Assembly: GCA_028282095.1 (NCBI GenBank)
Contig: JANQIP010000169.1
Span: forward strand, 1-46,721
DNA: 46,721 nucleotides
Direction: 5' to 3'
Source: Xanthobacteraceae bacterium
Lineage (GTDB): Bacteria > Pseudomonadota > Alphaproteobacteria > Rhizobiales > Xanthobacteraceae
A program made the position numbers and the translations under genes. This document shows, in pieces, positions 37,679-46,721 of this stretch (the stretch's first letter is position 1; every line of letters begins with the position of its first letter). The notes under the pieces were generated by a model, which was not told the origin of the DNA, did not search any database, and saw only the letters and a program-made list of their open reading frames with translations.

Positions 37679-38617
37679 ATGATACCCAATCCTCGCCCAA
37701 TGCTCTCGGCCGCGCTGGTCCTTCTTTCCTGCGTCGGTGCGCTCGCGCAGGATCGCGGGACCCTCAGTCCGAAGCCCCTGCCTCCCCTCGCCAATCCCGA
37801 TCACCCCGCAACGCCCGCGCGAGAACTGTTCGGCCGCAAGACGGAACCGGCCCCGATGCGCGCGCGCACCATCGGCTTCTATGCCCGCGGCTGCCTTGCC
37901 GGCGGTGTCGCGATGCCGGTGAACGGACCGGCCTGGCAAGTCATGCGGCTGTCACGCAATCGCAATTGGGGTCACCCCGCGCTGATCCGCGTGCTCGAAA
38001 TCCTGGCGGTGAAGGCGAGAGACGAGGCGGGCTGGCCGGGCCTGCTGGTCGGCGACCTCTCCCAACCGCGCGGCGGCCCGATGCTGACCGGTCATAGAAG
38101 CCATCAGGTCGGACTCGATGCCGATATCTGGCTCACGCCGATGCCGGATCGCGAACTGACGCGCCTGGAGCGCGAAGAGATGTTTGCGACCAATGTGGTG
38201 GCGGAGGACCGCCGTGACGTCGATCCCGCCATCTGGACGCCGGCCCATGTCGGCGTCATCAAAACGGCGGCGCGGCTGCCCGAGGTTCAGCGCATCTTCG
38301 TCAATGCGGCGATCAAGAAGGCGCTATGCCGCGATGACGATCCCGACCGCGCCTGGCATAGCAAAGTGCGCCCCTATTGGGGGCATAACTACCATTTCCA
38401 CATCCGGATCCACTGTCCAAGTGACAGTCCCCAATGCAAGGCCCAGGAGCCGGTACCGCCCGGGGATGGCTGCGGAAAGAGCCTTGACTGGTGGTTCCGC
38501 GATGCGGTGCTCAAGCCGCCGCCGCCGAAGCCATCGAAGCAACCGGCAAAGCGACGCTCAGCGCTGACAATGGCCAAGCTGCCGGCCGCCTGCCGCACCG
38601 TGCTCGAAGCGCCGTGA
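37679..38617 (+). CDS. mepA: Penicillin-insensitive murein endopeptidase MepA
   Basis: 312-aa periplasmic zinc endopeptidase (M74) that cleaves D-Ala-meso-DAP crosslinks. Signal peptide through VLLSCVGALA. Zinc-site motifs are GGPMLTGHRSHQVGLDADIW and WGHNYHFHIRIHCP, and paired cysteines are present (RGCLAGG, CPSDSPQCKAQ, GDGCGKSLDWW). A Lys/Pro-rich segment follows the catalytic domain. Start at 37679 with GAGGTG just upstream; another in-frame ATG at 37661 is possible. It is divergent from the L,D-transpeptidase gene, so two wall enzymes face each other. Confidence 0.95.
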   Translation: MIPNPRPMLSAALVLLSCVGALAQDRGTLSPKPLPPLANPDHPATPARELFGRKTEPAPMRARTIGFYARGCLAGGVAMPVNGPAWQVMRLSRNRNWGHPALIRVLEILAVKARDEAGWPGLLVGDLSQPRGGPMLTGHRSHQVGLDADIWLTPMPDRELTRLEREEMFATNVVAEDRRDVDPAIWTPAHVGVIKTAARLPEVQRIFVNAAIKKALCRDDDPDRAWHSKVRPYWGHNYHFHIRIHCPSDSPQCKAQEPVPPGDGCGKSLDWWFRDAVLKPPPPKPSKQPAKRRSALTMAKLPAACRTVLEAP

Positions 38618-39105
38618 CCTTGAATCTCTGCCGCACGGCATGATCGCGAAAAAAAACGCGGCCGGCTTTTCCGATGAAATGGTGCGATCAAACGGAAAAA
38701 GCACGCGCGGTCGAGTTCGGCCTGAAGCGATCGCGCTTCAGGTCCGTCAGCGGATGAAGCCCCGGCTGGCCGGCTCCCGACTCTTGCGCATGATGGCTTG
38801 AAGAATCGGGCAGACCGCCATCGATGTCTCACGATCGGCTGCGAACGCAAACACCGGGGTCGTTCTCCTCAAGCCGGCCGCGTTGAAGGCATTATCGACG
38901 GTAAACCGGCTTTTGTTTCTTGGATTTGAAGTCCAAAGGAAAGGTTCCCAGAGAAAAGCTCCAGCAACCGAATTGTTAATGGACGTTAAAAAACACAGTT
39001 AATCGGTAAGGTTAAACCAGCCTTAACCTATTGCTGCCAGATTCGGCATCGCCAGCAACTATCGGGTGCTCGCAATCGCGCCCTGCCACATGGAAGGACG
39101 ATGTC
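38618..39105. other. Intergenic region: decayed REP, then AT-rich promoter region of the barrel gene
   Basis: 38638-38684 is a decayed REP-like palindrome. 38880-39030 is distinctly AT-rich for this genome, with repeated GTTAA words before the outer-membrane gene. A 24-codon minus-strand frame at about 38750-38825 has no support and is not called. Confidence 0.6.
39012..39027 (+). promoter_or_regulatory. CtrA-type box upstream of the Omp25-like gene
   Basis: TTAA-N7-TTAAC at 39012-39027 (TTAAACCAGCCTTAAC) is a full match to the CtrA consensus, 79 bases before the start codon. Further TTAA words at 38975-39005 could be extra half-sites. CtrA control of Omp25 is known in Brucella; here it is inferred. 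Confidence 0.5.
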
Positions 39106-39948
39106 ATGGCAAGCGTCAAGGTGTTAGCAGTTGCGGGATCGGCCGTGATCCTCTGCCTTAATGCGGCAGGCGCCGCCGATCTGATTGTCCCGCCGCCGCC
39201 GCCCCCGCCACCGGTCGAATTCTCCGGATGGTATCTGCGCGGCGATATCGGGTTCACCAATCAACAGGTGGACAATGTCCGATTCGATTTCTCGCCAAAG
39301 CCTCAGCCGACCGCGGTGGACGTGATCTCCAAGGAATTCGAAACCGGCGGGATCTTTGGTATCGGTATCGGCTATCAGTTCAATAATTGGCTGCGCGCCG
39401 ATCTCACCGGCGAGTATCGTACCGCCACCGCGCTCCACGTATTCGAGGTCAACACGTTCGGCGGTTTCCGCTTTCCCGAACACAACAGGATGATCAAGTC
39501 CGAGTGGGTCGCCCTCGCCAACGTTTATGCCGACCTCGGCACCTGGTGGTGCGTCACGCCGTTCGTCGGCTTCGGCCTCGGCATGGCCAATGTCAGATTG
39601 GACGGTTTCACCGACTTTGTGATTGGTTCGACGAACTTCAACGGCGAGCCCTTTGTGAATGCCAACAATCATGCCGGCGCAAATGACGAGTGGAACCTGG
39701 CCTGGGCCGTCCATGCGGGTCTCGCCTATAAGGTCACGCCCGGGTTCACTGTCGAGCTTGCTTATCGCTATCTCCACCTTGGCGATGGCAAAACTGGCTC
39801 GCCGATCACGGGATACTTCGGCACCTATGAGGGCTCGCATTATGAGCTCAACGACATCTACTCCCACGATCTGAAGTTTGGTGTCCGCTGGATGCTGACC
39901 CCGGCGCCGGCCTACGCGCCACCGCCTGTGTTGATCCGCAAAGGCTGA
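39106..39948 (+). CDS. Omp25-like outer-membrane beta-barrel protein
   Basis: 280 aa. Signal peptide MASVKVLAVAGSAVILCLNA...A, then LIVPPPPPPPPVEFSGWYL (proline run, a trademark of rhizobial OmpW/Omp25-type porins), GDIGFTNQQVDN, GIFGIGIGYQFNNWLRADL, YADLGTWWCVTPFVGFGLG, HAGLAYKVTPGFTVELAYRY and a C-terminal strand LKFGVRWML. A Pro-rich tail (PAPAYAPPPVLIRKG) extends past the barrel. Start at 39106 with AAGGA upstream. A strong terminator follows at 40025. Confidence 0.92.
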   Translation: MASVKVLAVAGSAVILCLNAAGAADLIVPPPPPPPPVEFSGWYLRGDIGFTNQQVDNVRFDFSPKPQPTAVDVISKEFETGGIFGIGIGYQFNNWLRADLTGEYRTATALHVFEVNTFGGFRFPEHNRMIKSEWVALANVYADLGTWWCVTPFVGFGLGMANVRLDGFTDFVIGSTNFNGEPFVNANNHAGANDEWNLAWAVHAGLAYKVTPGFTVELAYRYLHLGDGKTGSPITGYFGTYEGSHYELNDIYSHDLKFGVRWMLTPAPAYAPPPVLIRKG

Positions 39949-40024
39949 TCTCGAACGGGGAGACACCGAACAAGGACCGCTTTCGGCAGAACCGAAACGG
40001 TTTTTCCCGGACCAGATGATCACT

Positions 40025-40066
40025 GAAAAGGAAAATGGCGCGGGCCTCCGCGCCATTTTCCTTTTC
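40025..40066 (+). terminator. Rho-independent terminator with perfect 19-bp stem
   Basis: GAAAAGGAAAATGGCGCGG, loop GCCT, then the exact complement ending in CCTTTTC. GC-rich apex and A/T-rich base on both sides make it work in either orientation. It lies 77 bases after the outer-membrane gene's stop codon. Confidence 0.9.
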
Positions 40067-40367
40067 TACCCGACGCCCCTATTCAATCTCTTGCCGCATT
40101 CGCTTCTTGCGCCGCATTCCGCGTTCTCGGGCGCATCTTCCGTTTCCGCTTCTTCCAGCGAACGTCAATGAACGCGTTCTCCCAACTCCCGTTTGCGCAA
40201 GCGATGAGTGCGTTCTTCGTCGGGTATTCGTCCCGCGATTGCGCCAATGTGATGTCTGTCGCGCTGTTAATGCGCCGGGCGAGAGGTATTCAGTAACCCG
40301 GAATTAAGGTTAATCCTTGATGATGAGGGCTGTTTCGACGAGCCACGCTCGGATGAGGAGCAGTGCA

Positions 40368-41192
40368 ATGCGTTTTGCTGGGTTCTGCGCGCTTGGTTTG
40401 CTTGTCGTCGCCACGCCTTCACTCGCCGCCGATTTTCCCGTCCTGCGCGGTACGACCGGACCCTTTCTGAGCGCGCCAACCTATTTTCCCTGGAGCGGGT
40501 TCTATGTCGGCGGCCAGGGTACCCTCACGTCGGCCACCACGCAGTTCACCGGCGGAACCGGCGATCTTATCGCTTACATTCTGCGCAACACCGTAATCGA
40601 GAGCGAAGCCCAGGTATCGCAATGGACTACCCTGTCGGACAGTTCCACCAGCGGAGCCGGCTGGGGTGGCTTCGTCGGGTACAATGCGCAGTGGGACGAC
40701 GCAATCGTTGGTATCGAATTCAACTACACCCGTACCGACTTGTACATGGAGACGTCCGACTCGCTTGGGCGCTCCTATACGACGTCAACCGAATATTGGT
40801 ACAATGTCTTCGTCGACGCTGAGGCGTCGGTGCGCGTGACCGACCTTGGCTCGCTGCGATTGCGCGGCGGCTGGGGAGCCTACTCGTTCATGCCCTACGC
40901 TTTCGTTGGTGTCGCTGCGGCGCGCGCGGATGTCAGACGAACGGCGACAGTGGAGATAGATGCCATAGACATCTCAGGCGCTGGTCGACCGCCGCTGGGC
41001 GGTGTGGACACAAGGTCCGACAATCGGGACCGAGTGTTTGCCTATGGCTTCTCGGCAGGCGGCGGATTCGATTGGGCGCTGATGCCAAACCTGTTCCTGC
41101 GCGCCGAATACGAGTATATGCGGTTCAGTGATCTAAATGGCATGGTTTTGGAATTCAGCATGGGGCGCGCCGGTCTCGGATTCAAATTCTAA
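40368..41192 (+). CDS. Second outer-membrane beta-barrel protein
   Basis: 274 aa from ATG 40368 with GAGGAG 7 nt upstream; in-frame ATGs at 40317-40353 lie before that site. Signal peptide MRFAGFCALGLLVVATPSLA. The barrel begins PWSGFYVGGQGTLTSATTQF and continues with [78 protein letters not shown] and RAEYEYMRFSDLNG, ending MGRAGLGFKF with a terminal Phe. It is related in layout to rhizobial Omp25/RopB-type porins and probably structural. GTTAA-rich DNA also precedes it (about 40265-40315). Confidence 0.88.
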   Translation: MRFAGFCALGLLVVATPSLAADFPVLRGTTGPFLSAPTYFPWSGFYVGGQGTLTSATTQFTGGTGDLIAYILRNTVIESEAQVSQWTTLSDSSTSGAGWGGFVGYNAQWDDAIVGIEFNYTRTDLYMETSDSLGRSYTTSTEYWYNVFVDAEASVRVTDLGSLRLRGGWGAYSFMPYAFVGVAAARADVRRTATVEIDAIDISGAGRPPLGGVDTRSDNRDRVFAYGFSAGGGFDWALMPNLFLRAEYEYMRFSDLNGMVLEFSMGRAGLGFKF

Positions 41193-41469
41193 AAACCCTT
41201 TCCGGTAAGCCGGAAACCGGAAAAGCCGCCGGAACAAGAAACAACCCGAGAAAACGGCGCGACCTCCGCTCCTGTGTGGCACCTTTGTCGACATGGCTTT
41301 GGCACGGATTCGCCGCCGGTCAGCGTGCTCACAAGCGACGGCTGGGATTCCACGACACCTATCCTCGCCGCCATTGTCATGATTTTGCGCCGACCTCGGA
41401 GTACGATTGTTTCAGATCGGACCTGTCGCGGCTCCATTCCCTTTTCTTTCATGCTTCTCTTTATTGGTC

Positions 41470-41758
41470 GCATGATCTTGTCCGAAAAGCCCGCCAACTT
41501 TTCGGGACCATGCTTCTCTTTTGTTTGGTCGCATGATCTTGTCCGAAAAGTCTGCCAACTTTTCGGGACCATGCGGTAGATTCCATTCATTCCCGCGAAA
41601 GCGGGAATCCCCCTTTGGCGGTGCATCTGGTTCCCCGCTTTCGCGGGGACGAACGGACTAGAGTGCGACCCACTGAGATCGAATCGATCGCGCTCTCTTT
41701 TTCTTTGTTTGGTCGCATGATTTTGTCCGAAAAGTCTGCCAACTTTTCGGGACCATGC
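41470..41758. repeat. Three REP-like palindromes flanking an 82-bp double-hairpin repeat
   Basis: REP copies at 41470-41513, 41531-41574 and 41714-41758, all in the same orientation. The 82-bp repeat lies at 41580-41661, 5 bases after the second copy, the same arrangement as at 22533-22662. A GAGATCGAATCGATCGCGCTC palindrome precedes the third copy. No gene is present in 41193-41774. Confidence 0.93.
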
Positions 41759-41774
41759 TCCAGGGTTGACTCGC

Positions 41775-41845
41775 GCGCGCCGCTCACGTATCCGCGCCGG
41801 CGGGACACCCCTCCCCACCGAGGGGCGGCTATCTGGAAGGGTAGA
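41775..41845 (+). promoter_or_regulatory. Candidate serC RNA motif (5' leader of serC)
   Basis: Two consecutive hairpins directly before the serC start. The first is CGCCG...CGGCG around 41778-41803. The second is CCCCTC (41808-41813), loop CCCACC, GAGGGG (41820-41825). They are followed by CGGCTATCTGGAAGGG, the ribosome site. A structured serC leader is known in alphaproteobacteria (the serC motif); I match it from position and hairpins, not from a covariance search. Confidence 0.45.
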
Positions 41846-41847
41846 CG

Positions 41848-43020
41848 ATGACGAACGCCAAGCCCGCGGCGCGCCCGCGCTCCCCCTATTTTTCTTCAGG
41901 TCCGTGTTCGAAACGCCCCGGTTGGAGCGCCGCCGCGCTTGCCGAGGCGGTGCTCGGTCGCTCGCATCGCGGCAAGCCCGGCAAGGCGAGGCTCAAGCGC
42001 GCGATCGAGCTCACCCGCGAACTGCTCGCGCTTCCGGCCGGCTACCGGGTCGGTATCGTGCCGGCCTCCGACACCGGGGCCGTCGAAATGGCGCTGTGGT
42101 CGATGCTGGGCGCCCGCCCGGTCACCATGCTCGCCTGGGAATCCTTCGGCGAAGGCTGGGTCACCGACGTGACCAAGCAGCTCAAGCTCAAGGACGTGAC
42201 CGTCCTGACCGCCGAGTATGGCGCGCTGCCCGATCTTTCCAAGGTCGATTGGACGAATGACGTCGTCTTCACCTGGAACGGCACGACGTCCGGCGTGCGC
42301 GTGCCGGACGGCGACTGGATCGCTGCCGATCGCGCCGGCCTTGCCATTTGCGATGCCACGTCCGCCGTGTTCGCTCAGCCGATCGCATGGGACAGGCTCG
42401 ATGTCGTGACCTACTCCTGGCAAAAGGTGCTGGGAGGCGAAGCGGCGCATGGCATGCTCATCCTCTCGCCGCGCGCGGTGGAGCGCCTGGAAACCCATAC
42501 GCCGCCCTGGCCGCTACCGAAAATACTCCGCCTGACCAAAGGCGGAAAGTTGATCGAGGGCATTTTCGAGGGCGAGACCATCAACACCCCCTCGATGTTG
42601 TGCGTTGAAGATTATCTCGACGCGCTGAATTGGGCGCAATCGGTCGGCGGGCTCGACGGGCTGATCGCGCGCGCGAACGCGAACGCGCAGGCGATCGCCG
42701 CCTGGGTCGAGCGCACGCCGTGGGTCGACTTCCTCGCGCGCGACCCGGCAACGCGCTCGAACAGCTCGGTGTGTCTCAAAGTGGTCGATCCCGAGGTGAC
42801 GGGCCGCCCGGCCGACGCCCAGGCGGCGTTCGCCAAATCGCTCGTTGCAGCGATCGAGAAGGAAGGCGCCGGTTACGATCTCGGCGCCTATCGCGACGCC
42901 CCGCCGGGCCTGCGCATCTGGTGCGGCGCGACGGTCGAGACAAGCGACATCGAAGCGCTCACGCCGTGGCTCGATTGGGCCTATGCCGAGGCGAAAGCGG
43001 CGATGCCCAAGGCGGCATAA
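41848..43020 (+). CDS. serC: Phosphoserine aminotransferase SerC
   Basis: 390-aa PLP enzyme converting 3-phosphohydroxypyruvate and glutamate to phosphoserine, second step of serine synthesis. It is the alphaproteobacterial/Methanosarcina-type subgroup: [69 protein letters not shown], the PLP lysine in [35 protein letters not shown] and [20 protein letters not shown] lies before the ATG. serA follows after 222 bases. Confidence 0.97.
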   Translation: MTNAKPAARPRSPYFSSGPCSKRPGWSAAALAEAVLGRSHRGKPGKARLKRAIELTRELLALPAGYRVGIVPASDTGAVEMALWSMLGARPVTMLAWESFGEGWVTDVTKQLKLKDVTVLTAEYGALPDLSKVDWTNDVVFTWNGTTSGVRVPDGDWIAADRAGLAICDATSAVFAQPIAWDRLDVVTYSWQKVLGGEAAHGMLILSPRAVERLETHTPPWPLPKILRLTKGGKLIEGIFEGETINTPSMLCVEDYLDALNWAQSVGGLDGLIARANANAQAIAAWVERTPWVDFLARDPATRSNSSVCLKVVDPEVTGRPADAQAAFAKSLVAAIEKEGAGYDLGAYRDAPPGLRIWCGATVETSDIEALTPWLDWAYAEAKAAMPKAA

Positions 43021-43242
43021 GGCGCGATGCCGTGAAGGATCTCGCCGGACCGCGAAGGATCTCGCCGGTGCAGCCGATTGTCATGTTTGCGACGGATCCG
43101 TTCAGTCATGAACGAGCCGGAGGCTTAGCCTCTTACTCCCTCCCCCGCGCCGAACGCGGGTGTTCCCGTGTTCGGGCGTCATCGATTCTCGGCGTGCCTG
43201 AGGCGTCCCGATCCTGTCCCTCCTTTCTTCGGAACGACACCC

Positions 43243-44829
43243 ATGACCCCGAAGGTTCTCATCTCCGACGCTTTGTCTGATGCTGCGGTCCAGATTTTCG
43301 AGGAGCGCGGCGTTGCGGTCGATTTCCAGCCGAACCTCGGCAAGGACAAGGACAAGCTCACGGCGGCGATCGACAAATACGACGGTCTCGCGATCCGCTC
43401 GGCGACCAAGGTCACCCCCAAAGTCATCGAACGCGCGACCAATTTGCGGGTGATCGGCCGCGCCGGCATCGGCGTCGACAATGTCGACATCCCCGCCGCC
43501 ACGGCCAAGGGCATCATCGTGATGAACACGCCCTTCGGCAATTCGATCACCACCGCGGAGCACGCGATCACCATGATGCTCGCGCTCGCCCGGCAGATCC
43601 CGCAGGCCGACGCCTCGACCCAGGCCGGCAAATGGGAGAAGAACCGCTTCATGGGCGTCGAGATCACCGGCAAGACGCTCGGCGTCATCGGCTGCGGCAA
43701 TATCGGCTCGATCGTTGCCGATCGCGCCCACGGCCTGAAGATGAAGGTGATTGCCAGCGACCCCTTCCTGTCGCCCGAACATGCGCTTGATCTCGGCGTC
43801 GAGCGGGTCGATCTCGCCGAGCTGCTCCGGCGCGCCGACTTCATCACGCTGCACGCGCCGCTCACTGAGCGCACGCGCAACATCCTCGACGCCAAGGCGC
43901 TCGCCGCGGTCAAGCCGAGCGTTCGCATCGTCAACTGCGCACGCGGCGGGCTCGTCGACGAAGTGGCGCTGCGCGCGGCGCTCGACGAGGGACGGGTCGC
44001 GGGCGCGGCGTTCGACGTGTTCAGCGAGGAGCCGGCCAAGACCAATCCGCTGTTCGGCCATCCCAATGTCGTGTGCACGCCGCATCTCGGCGCTTCCACC
44101 GCCGAGGCGCAGGAGAATGTCGCGCTCCAGGTCGCCGAGCAGATGTGCGATTATCTCCTGCGCGGCGCGATCACCAATGCCGTGAACTTCCCTTCCATCT
44201 CCGCCGAGGAGGCGCCGCGGCTCAAGCCCTTCATCGTGCTCGCCGAGAAGCTCGGCTCGTTCGCCGGGCAGCTCACCGAGACCGGCCTCAAGAAGGTTCA
44301 GATCGCCTATGACGGGCACGTCGCCCGCATGAACACGCGCGCGCTGACATCGGCCGCGGTCGCCGGCCTGCTGCGGCCGATGCTCGCCGACCTCAACTTC
44401 GTCTCTGCGCCGGTGATGGCGAAGGAGCGCGGCATCGTGGTGGAGGAGATCACCCGCGACGCCGCCGGCGATTTCGAAAGCCTGATCACGGTGACGGTGG
44501 AGACCGAACGGAGGACGCGGGGCATCTCCGGCACGGTATTCGCCGACGGGCGGCCGCGCATCGTCAATATCAAGGGCATCCGGATGGACGCCGAATTCGG
44601 CCGTTCGATGCTCTACATCACCAATGTGGACAAGCCGGGCTTTATCGGCCGCTTCGCCTCGCTGCTCGGGGATGCTGCGATCAATATCGCAACCTTCAAT
44701 CTCGGGCGCGACTCCGAAGGCGGGAGCGCGATCGCGCTGGTCGAAGTCGACGACGAGGTGCCACCCGAGATCCTCGAAAAAGTGCGCGGCCTGCCGCAGG
44801 TCGAACAGGCCAAGGTGCTCCGTTTCTGA
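43243..44829 (+). CDS. serA: D-3-phosphoglycerate dehydrogenase SerA
   Basis: 528-aa long-type (type 1) enzyme: NAD-dependent oxidation of 3-phosphoglycerate, first step of serine synthesis. Rossmann motif [18 protein letters not shown]. Catalytic Arg lies in [14 protein letters not shown] and the Glu/His pair in DVFSEEPAK and [11 protein letters not shown]. An intervening (ASB-like) domain comes before the C-terminal ACT domain [20 protein letters not shown], which binds serine in feedback control. The frame is open from 43168, but family N-termini align with ATG 43243 ([15 protein letters not shown]). Confidence 0.97.
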   Translation: MTPKVLISDALSDAAVQIFEERGVAVDFQPNLGKDKDKLTAAIDKYDGLAIRSATKVTPKVIERATNLRVIGRAGIGVDNVDIPAATAKGIIVMNTPFGNSITTAEHAITMMLALARQIPQADASTQAGKWEKNRFMGVEITGKTLGVIGCGNIGSIVADRAHGLKMKVIASDPFLSPEHALDLGVERVDLAELLRRADFITLHAPLTERTRNILDAKALAAVKPSVRIVNCARGGLVDEVALRAALDEGRVAGAAFDVFSEEPAKTNPLFGHPNVVCTPHLGASTAEAQENVALQVAEQMCDYLLRGAITNAVNFPSISAEEAPRLKPFIVLAEKLGSFAGQLTETGLKKVQIAYDGHVARMNTRALTSAAVAGLLRPMLADLNFVSAPVMAKERGIVVEEITRDAAGDFESLITVTVETERRTRGISGTVFADGRPRIVNIKGIRMDAEFGRSMLYITNVDKPGFIGRFASLLGDAAINIATFNLGRDSEGGSAIALVEVDDEVPPEILEKVRGLPQVEQAKVLRF

Positions 44830-44914
44830 GCAGCCTTGCCTCGCGCGGACGCATCCAGTATCCGAAGTCGATGGCCGGATCGTCGGCTGCCACGTCTTGC
44901 TTAAAAGGAGAGTT

Positions 44915-46204
44915 ATGGCGAATGTAGTCGTCGTCGGCTCCCAATGGGGAGACGAAGGCAAGGGTAAGATCGTCGACTGGCTGTCCGCGCAGGCCGACAT
45001 CGTGGTCCGCTTCCAGGGCGGCCATAATGCCGGCCACACCCTCGTCATCGACGGTGCGACGTATCGGATGTCGCTGCTGCCCTCCGGTGTTCTGCGCGGC
45101 AAGCTCTCGGTGATCGGCAACGGCGTCGTGCTCGATCCCAAGGCGCTGATCGAGGAGATCGACCGGCTGCGCGGTCAAGGCGTCGCGATCGGCCCCGAAT
45201 CGCTGCGCATCGCCGAGAACACGGTGCTGATCCTGCCGCTCCATCAGGAACTCGACGCGATCCGCGAAGCAGCGACCTCGACGACGCGGATCGGCACCAC
45301 CAAACGCGGCATCGGCCCCGCCTATGAGGACAAGGTCGGGCGGCGCGCCATCCGGGTGATGGACCTTGCCGATCTCGATTCGCTCGGGGCCAAGATCGAG
45401 CGCTTGCTGGTGCACCACAATGCGCTGCGCCGCGGCCTCGGCCTTTCGGAGTTCGAGGCGCGCGAGCTCTATGATGAGCTCGCAGCGCTGGCGCCGCGCC
45501 TCCTGCCCTACATGGATTCGGTCTGGTCGCTGCTCGATCGCAACCGGCGGGAGGGCAAACGCATCCTGTTCGAAGGCGCGCAAGGGGCGCTGCTTGACAT
45601 CGATCACGGAACCTATCCGTTCGTCACCTCCTCCAACACGGTGGCGGCACAGGCGGCGACCGGCTGCGGGCTCGGCCCGTCGGCGATCGGCTACGTGCTC
45701 GGCATCTGCAAGGCCTATACGACGCGGGTCGGCGCCGGGCCGTTTCCGACCGAGCAGGACAACGAGATCGGCCGCGTCATCGGCGACCGCGGTCGGGAAT
45801 TCGGGACGGTCACCGGCCGGCGGCGCCGCTGCGGCTGGTTCGACGCCGTGCTGGTGCGCCAGACCGTGCGCACCAGCGGAATCGACGGGCTTGCTCTCAC
45901 CAAGCTCGATATTCTTGACGGATTCGACGAGATCAAAGTGTGTGTCGGCTATGAGCTCGACGGCCGGTTCATCGACTACCTGCCGGCAAGCGAACACGCC
46001 CAGTCACGGGTGACGCCGTATTACGAGACGATCCCCGGCTGGAAGGACGAGACGGCGGGCGCGCGCTCCTGGGCCGAACTACCCGCCCAGGCGATCAAAT
46101 ATGTTCGACGCATCGAGGAACTTGTGGGTTGCCCTGTCGCACTGCTCTCGACCAGTCCAGAGCGCGATGACACGATACTCGTTCATAACCCGTTCGAGAG
46201 CTGA
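44915..46204 (+). CDS. purA: Adenylosuccinate synthetase PurA
   Basis: 429-aa GTP-dependent enzyme joining IMP and aspartate toward [22 protein letters not shown] has the P-loop-like GDEGKGK and catalytic Asp. [14 protein letters not shown] carries the catalytic His. Also present are [52 protein letters not shown] and [23 protein letters not shown] lies before the ATG; frames open further upstream lie within serA. It follows serA after 85 bases and is probably co-transcribed. Confidence 0.98.
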   Translation: MANVVVVGSQWGDEGKGKIVDWLSAQADIVVRFQGGHNAGHTLVIDGATYRMSLLPSGVLRGKLSVIGNGVVLDPKALIEEIDRLRGQGVAIGPESLRIAENTVLILPLHQELDAIREAATSTTRIGTTKRGIGPAYEDKVGRRAIRVMDLADLDSLGAKIERLLVHHNALRRGLGLSEFEARELYDELAALAPRLLPYMDSVWSLLDRNRREGKRILFEGAQGALLDIDHGTYPFVTSSNTVAAQAATGCGLGPSAIGYVLGICKAYTTRVGAGPFPTEQDNEIGRVIGDRGREFGTVTGRRRRCGWFDAVLVRQTVRTSGIDGLALTKLDILDGFDEIKVCVGYELDGRFIDYLPASEHAQSRVTPYYETIPGWKDETAGARSWAELPAQAIKYVRRIEELVGCPVALLSTSPERDDTILVHNPFES

Positions 46205-46721
46205 CGCGGCCGAGCTGGAACGCGTCCCGCTCAACCAAATGAAATCTATCCCATTTTGCTTTGGAGCCTGATCCCGAAAAGGTGGCGGACTTCTCGGACA
46301 AGATTATGGGACAATATTAAAGAGGATAGGGCGCAATCGATTCGACCTGAAGCGATCGCGCGGGAGTGGTTGCATTCTACACCGAACCAGTGCGTGCTTC
46401 GCCGTAGAGTGCCCGACTAAGTTTTGTTGGGGCGCGGGACTTTGACATATTGCCACGAGGTCAACTCCGTTCGGTAGAATCGGAATTCGCCCCATTTGTC
46501 CTTTAGAGCATGATCCCCAAAAGTTGCAGACTTCTCGGACGAGGTCATGCGACAAAACAAGAGCATGATCCTGAAAAGTTGCAGACTTTTCGGACAAGAT
46601 CATGCGACAAAACAAGAGCATGATCCTGAAAAGTTGGCAGACTTTTCGGACAAGATCATGCGACATAACAAGAGCATGATCCCGAAAAGTTGGCAGACTT
46701 TTCGGACAAGATCATGCGACA
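46205..46721. repeat. REP-like palindromes, ending in a tandem array that runs off the window
   Basis: A degenerate copy at 46265-46308 with a GCGCAATCGATTCGACCTGA/AGCGATCGCGC palindrome. Then four tandem copies at 46508-46550, 46563-46605, 46618-46661 and 46674-46717, with a 55-56 bp period. The spacer GACAAAACAAGA is nearly constant. The array is still in phase at the window end. No gene is seen; a 120-codon frame across it is repeat-derived. Confidence 0.93.

Noticed and set aside
38750..38825. 24-codon minus-strand frame starting MAVCPILQAIMRKS
   Set aside because: Very short, no convincing ribosome site and no neighbour support.
43102..45141. 679-codon minus-strand frame opposite serA and purA
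   Set aside because: Antisense shadow; the plus-strand genes carry all catalytic motifs.
46304..46666. 120-codon minus-strand frame across the terminal array
   Set aside because: The peptide is the same repeat-derived motif several times over, an artefact of tandem palindromes.
46508..46721. Possible CRISPR array
   Set aside because: The period is constant, but the units are palindromes with a nearly constant short linker rather than repeats with unique spacers, and no cas genes are present.

Overview
The window is chromosomal DNA from an alphaproteobacterium of the Hyphomicrobiales, most like the Bradyrhizobiaceae/Xanthobacteraceae (Bradyrhizobium, Rhodopseudomonas, Pseudolabrys or Rhodoplanes type). 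The evidence is the high G+C, the C4-type 5-aminolevulinate synthase, sdhE next to mfd, serC-serA-purA in a row, DUF1236 proteins, Omp25-like porins, a FixJ-type regulator, an EcfG-type promoter and the characteristic palindromic intergenic repeats. This placement is inference from gene content; no search was run.

Layout. 1-677: 3'-truncated livH (minus). 678-1376: three tandem palindromes. 1377-4767 (minus): a CoxG-PcaD fusion ORF, a ParE-type toxin with its antitoxin, an N-acetylmuramoyl-alanine amidase and a 36-aa membrane peptide. 5027-8852: sdhE-mfd. 8935-13196: a TonB C-terminal remnant, then an iron/cobalamin-type ABC importer (binding protein, permease, ATPase) and a conserved partner protein. 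13212-14822: hisS (minus). 14963-17868: a DsbD-type thiol reductase and a secreted redoxin. 18292-19521: hemA (minus) with a FixK/FNR box upstream. 19910-22452: YcjX and YcjF homologues. 22770-23060: tRNA-Thr(GGU) interrupted by a 216-nt group I intron. 23428-25130: a small basic protein and murA. 25324-29046: secreted or small proteins of little-known function, two with DUF1236. 29462-32828: a bufferin operon (bufA1-bufB-bufC, minus) divergent from sigF-nrsF, with two matching ECF promoters. 33323-35452: a methyltransferase, a FixJ-type response regulator and the wreck of its histidine kinase. 36003-41192: a universal stress protein, an L,D-transpeptidase, MepA and two outer-membrane barrels. 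41848-46204: serC-serA-purA with a candidate serC RNA leader.

Intergenic DNA is unusually rich in structured repeats. There are at least 26 copies of a 43-45 bp REP-like palindrome (GCATGATC...GATCATGC), often followed by a second palindrome carrying GAGCGCGATC/GATCGCGCTC. There are three copies of an 82-bp double hairpin, and three copies of a 124-bp MITE-like element with two hairpins flanked by TA. Two MITE copies supply the stop codon of the gene beside them. REP copies supply at least one stop codon and possibly one start codon.

The most unusual findings are the group I intron in tRNA-Thr(GGU), the 124-bp MITE-like family, and the bufferin/SigF copper-stress module with readable promoters. 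Next come the CoxG-PcaD fusion and the internally deleted sensor kinase beside an apparently intact response regulator.
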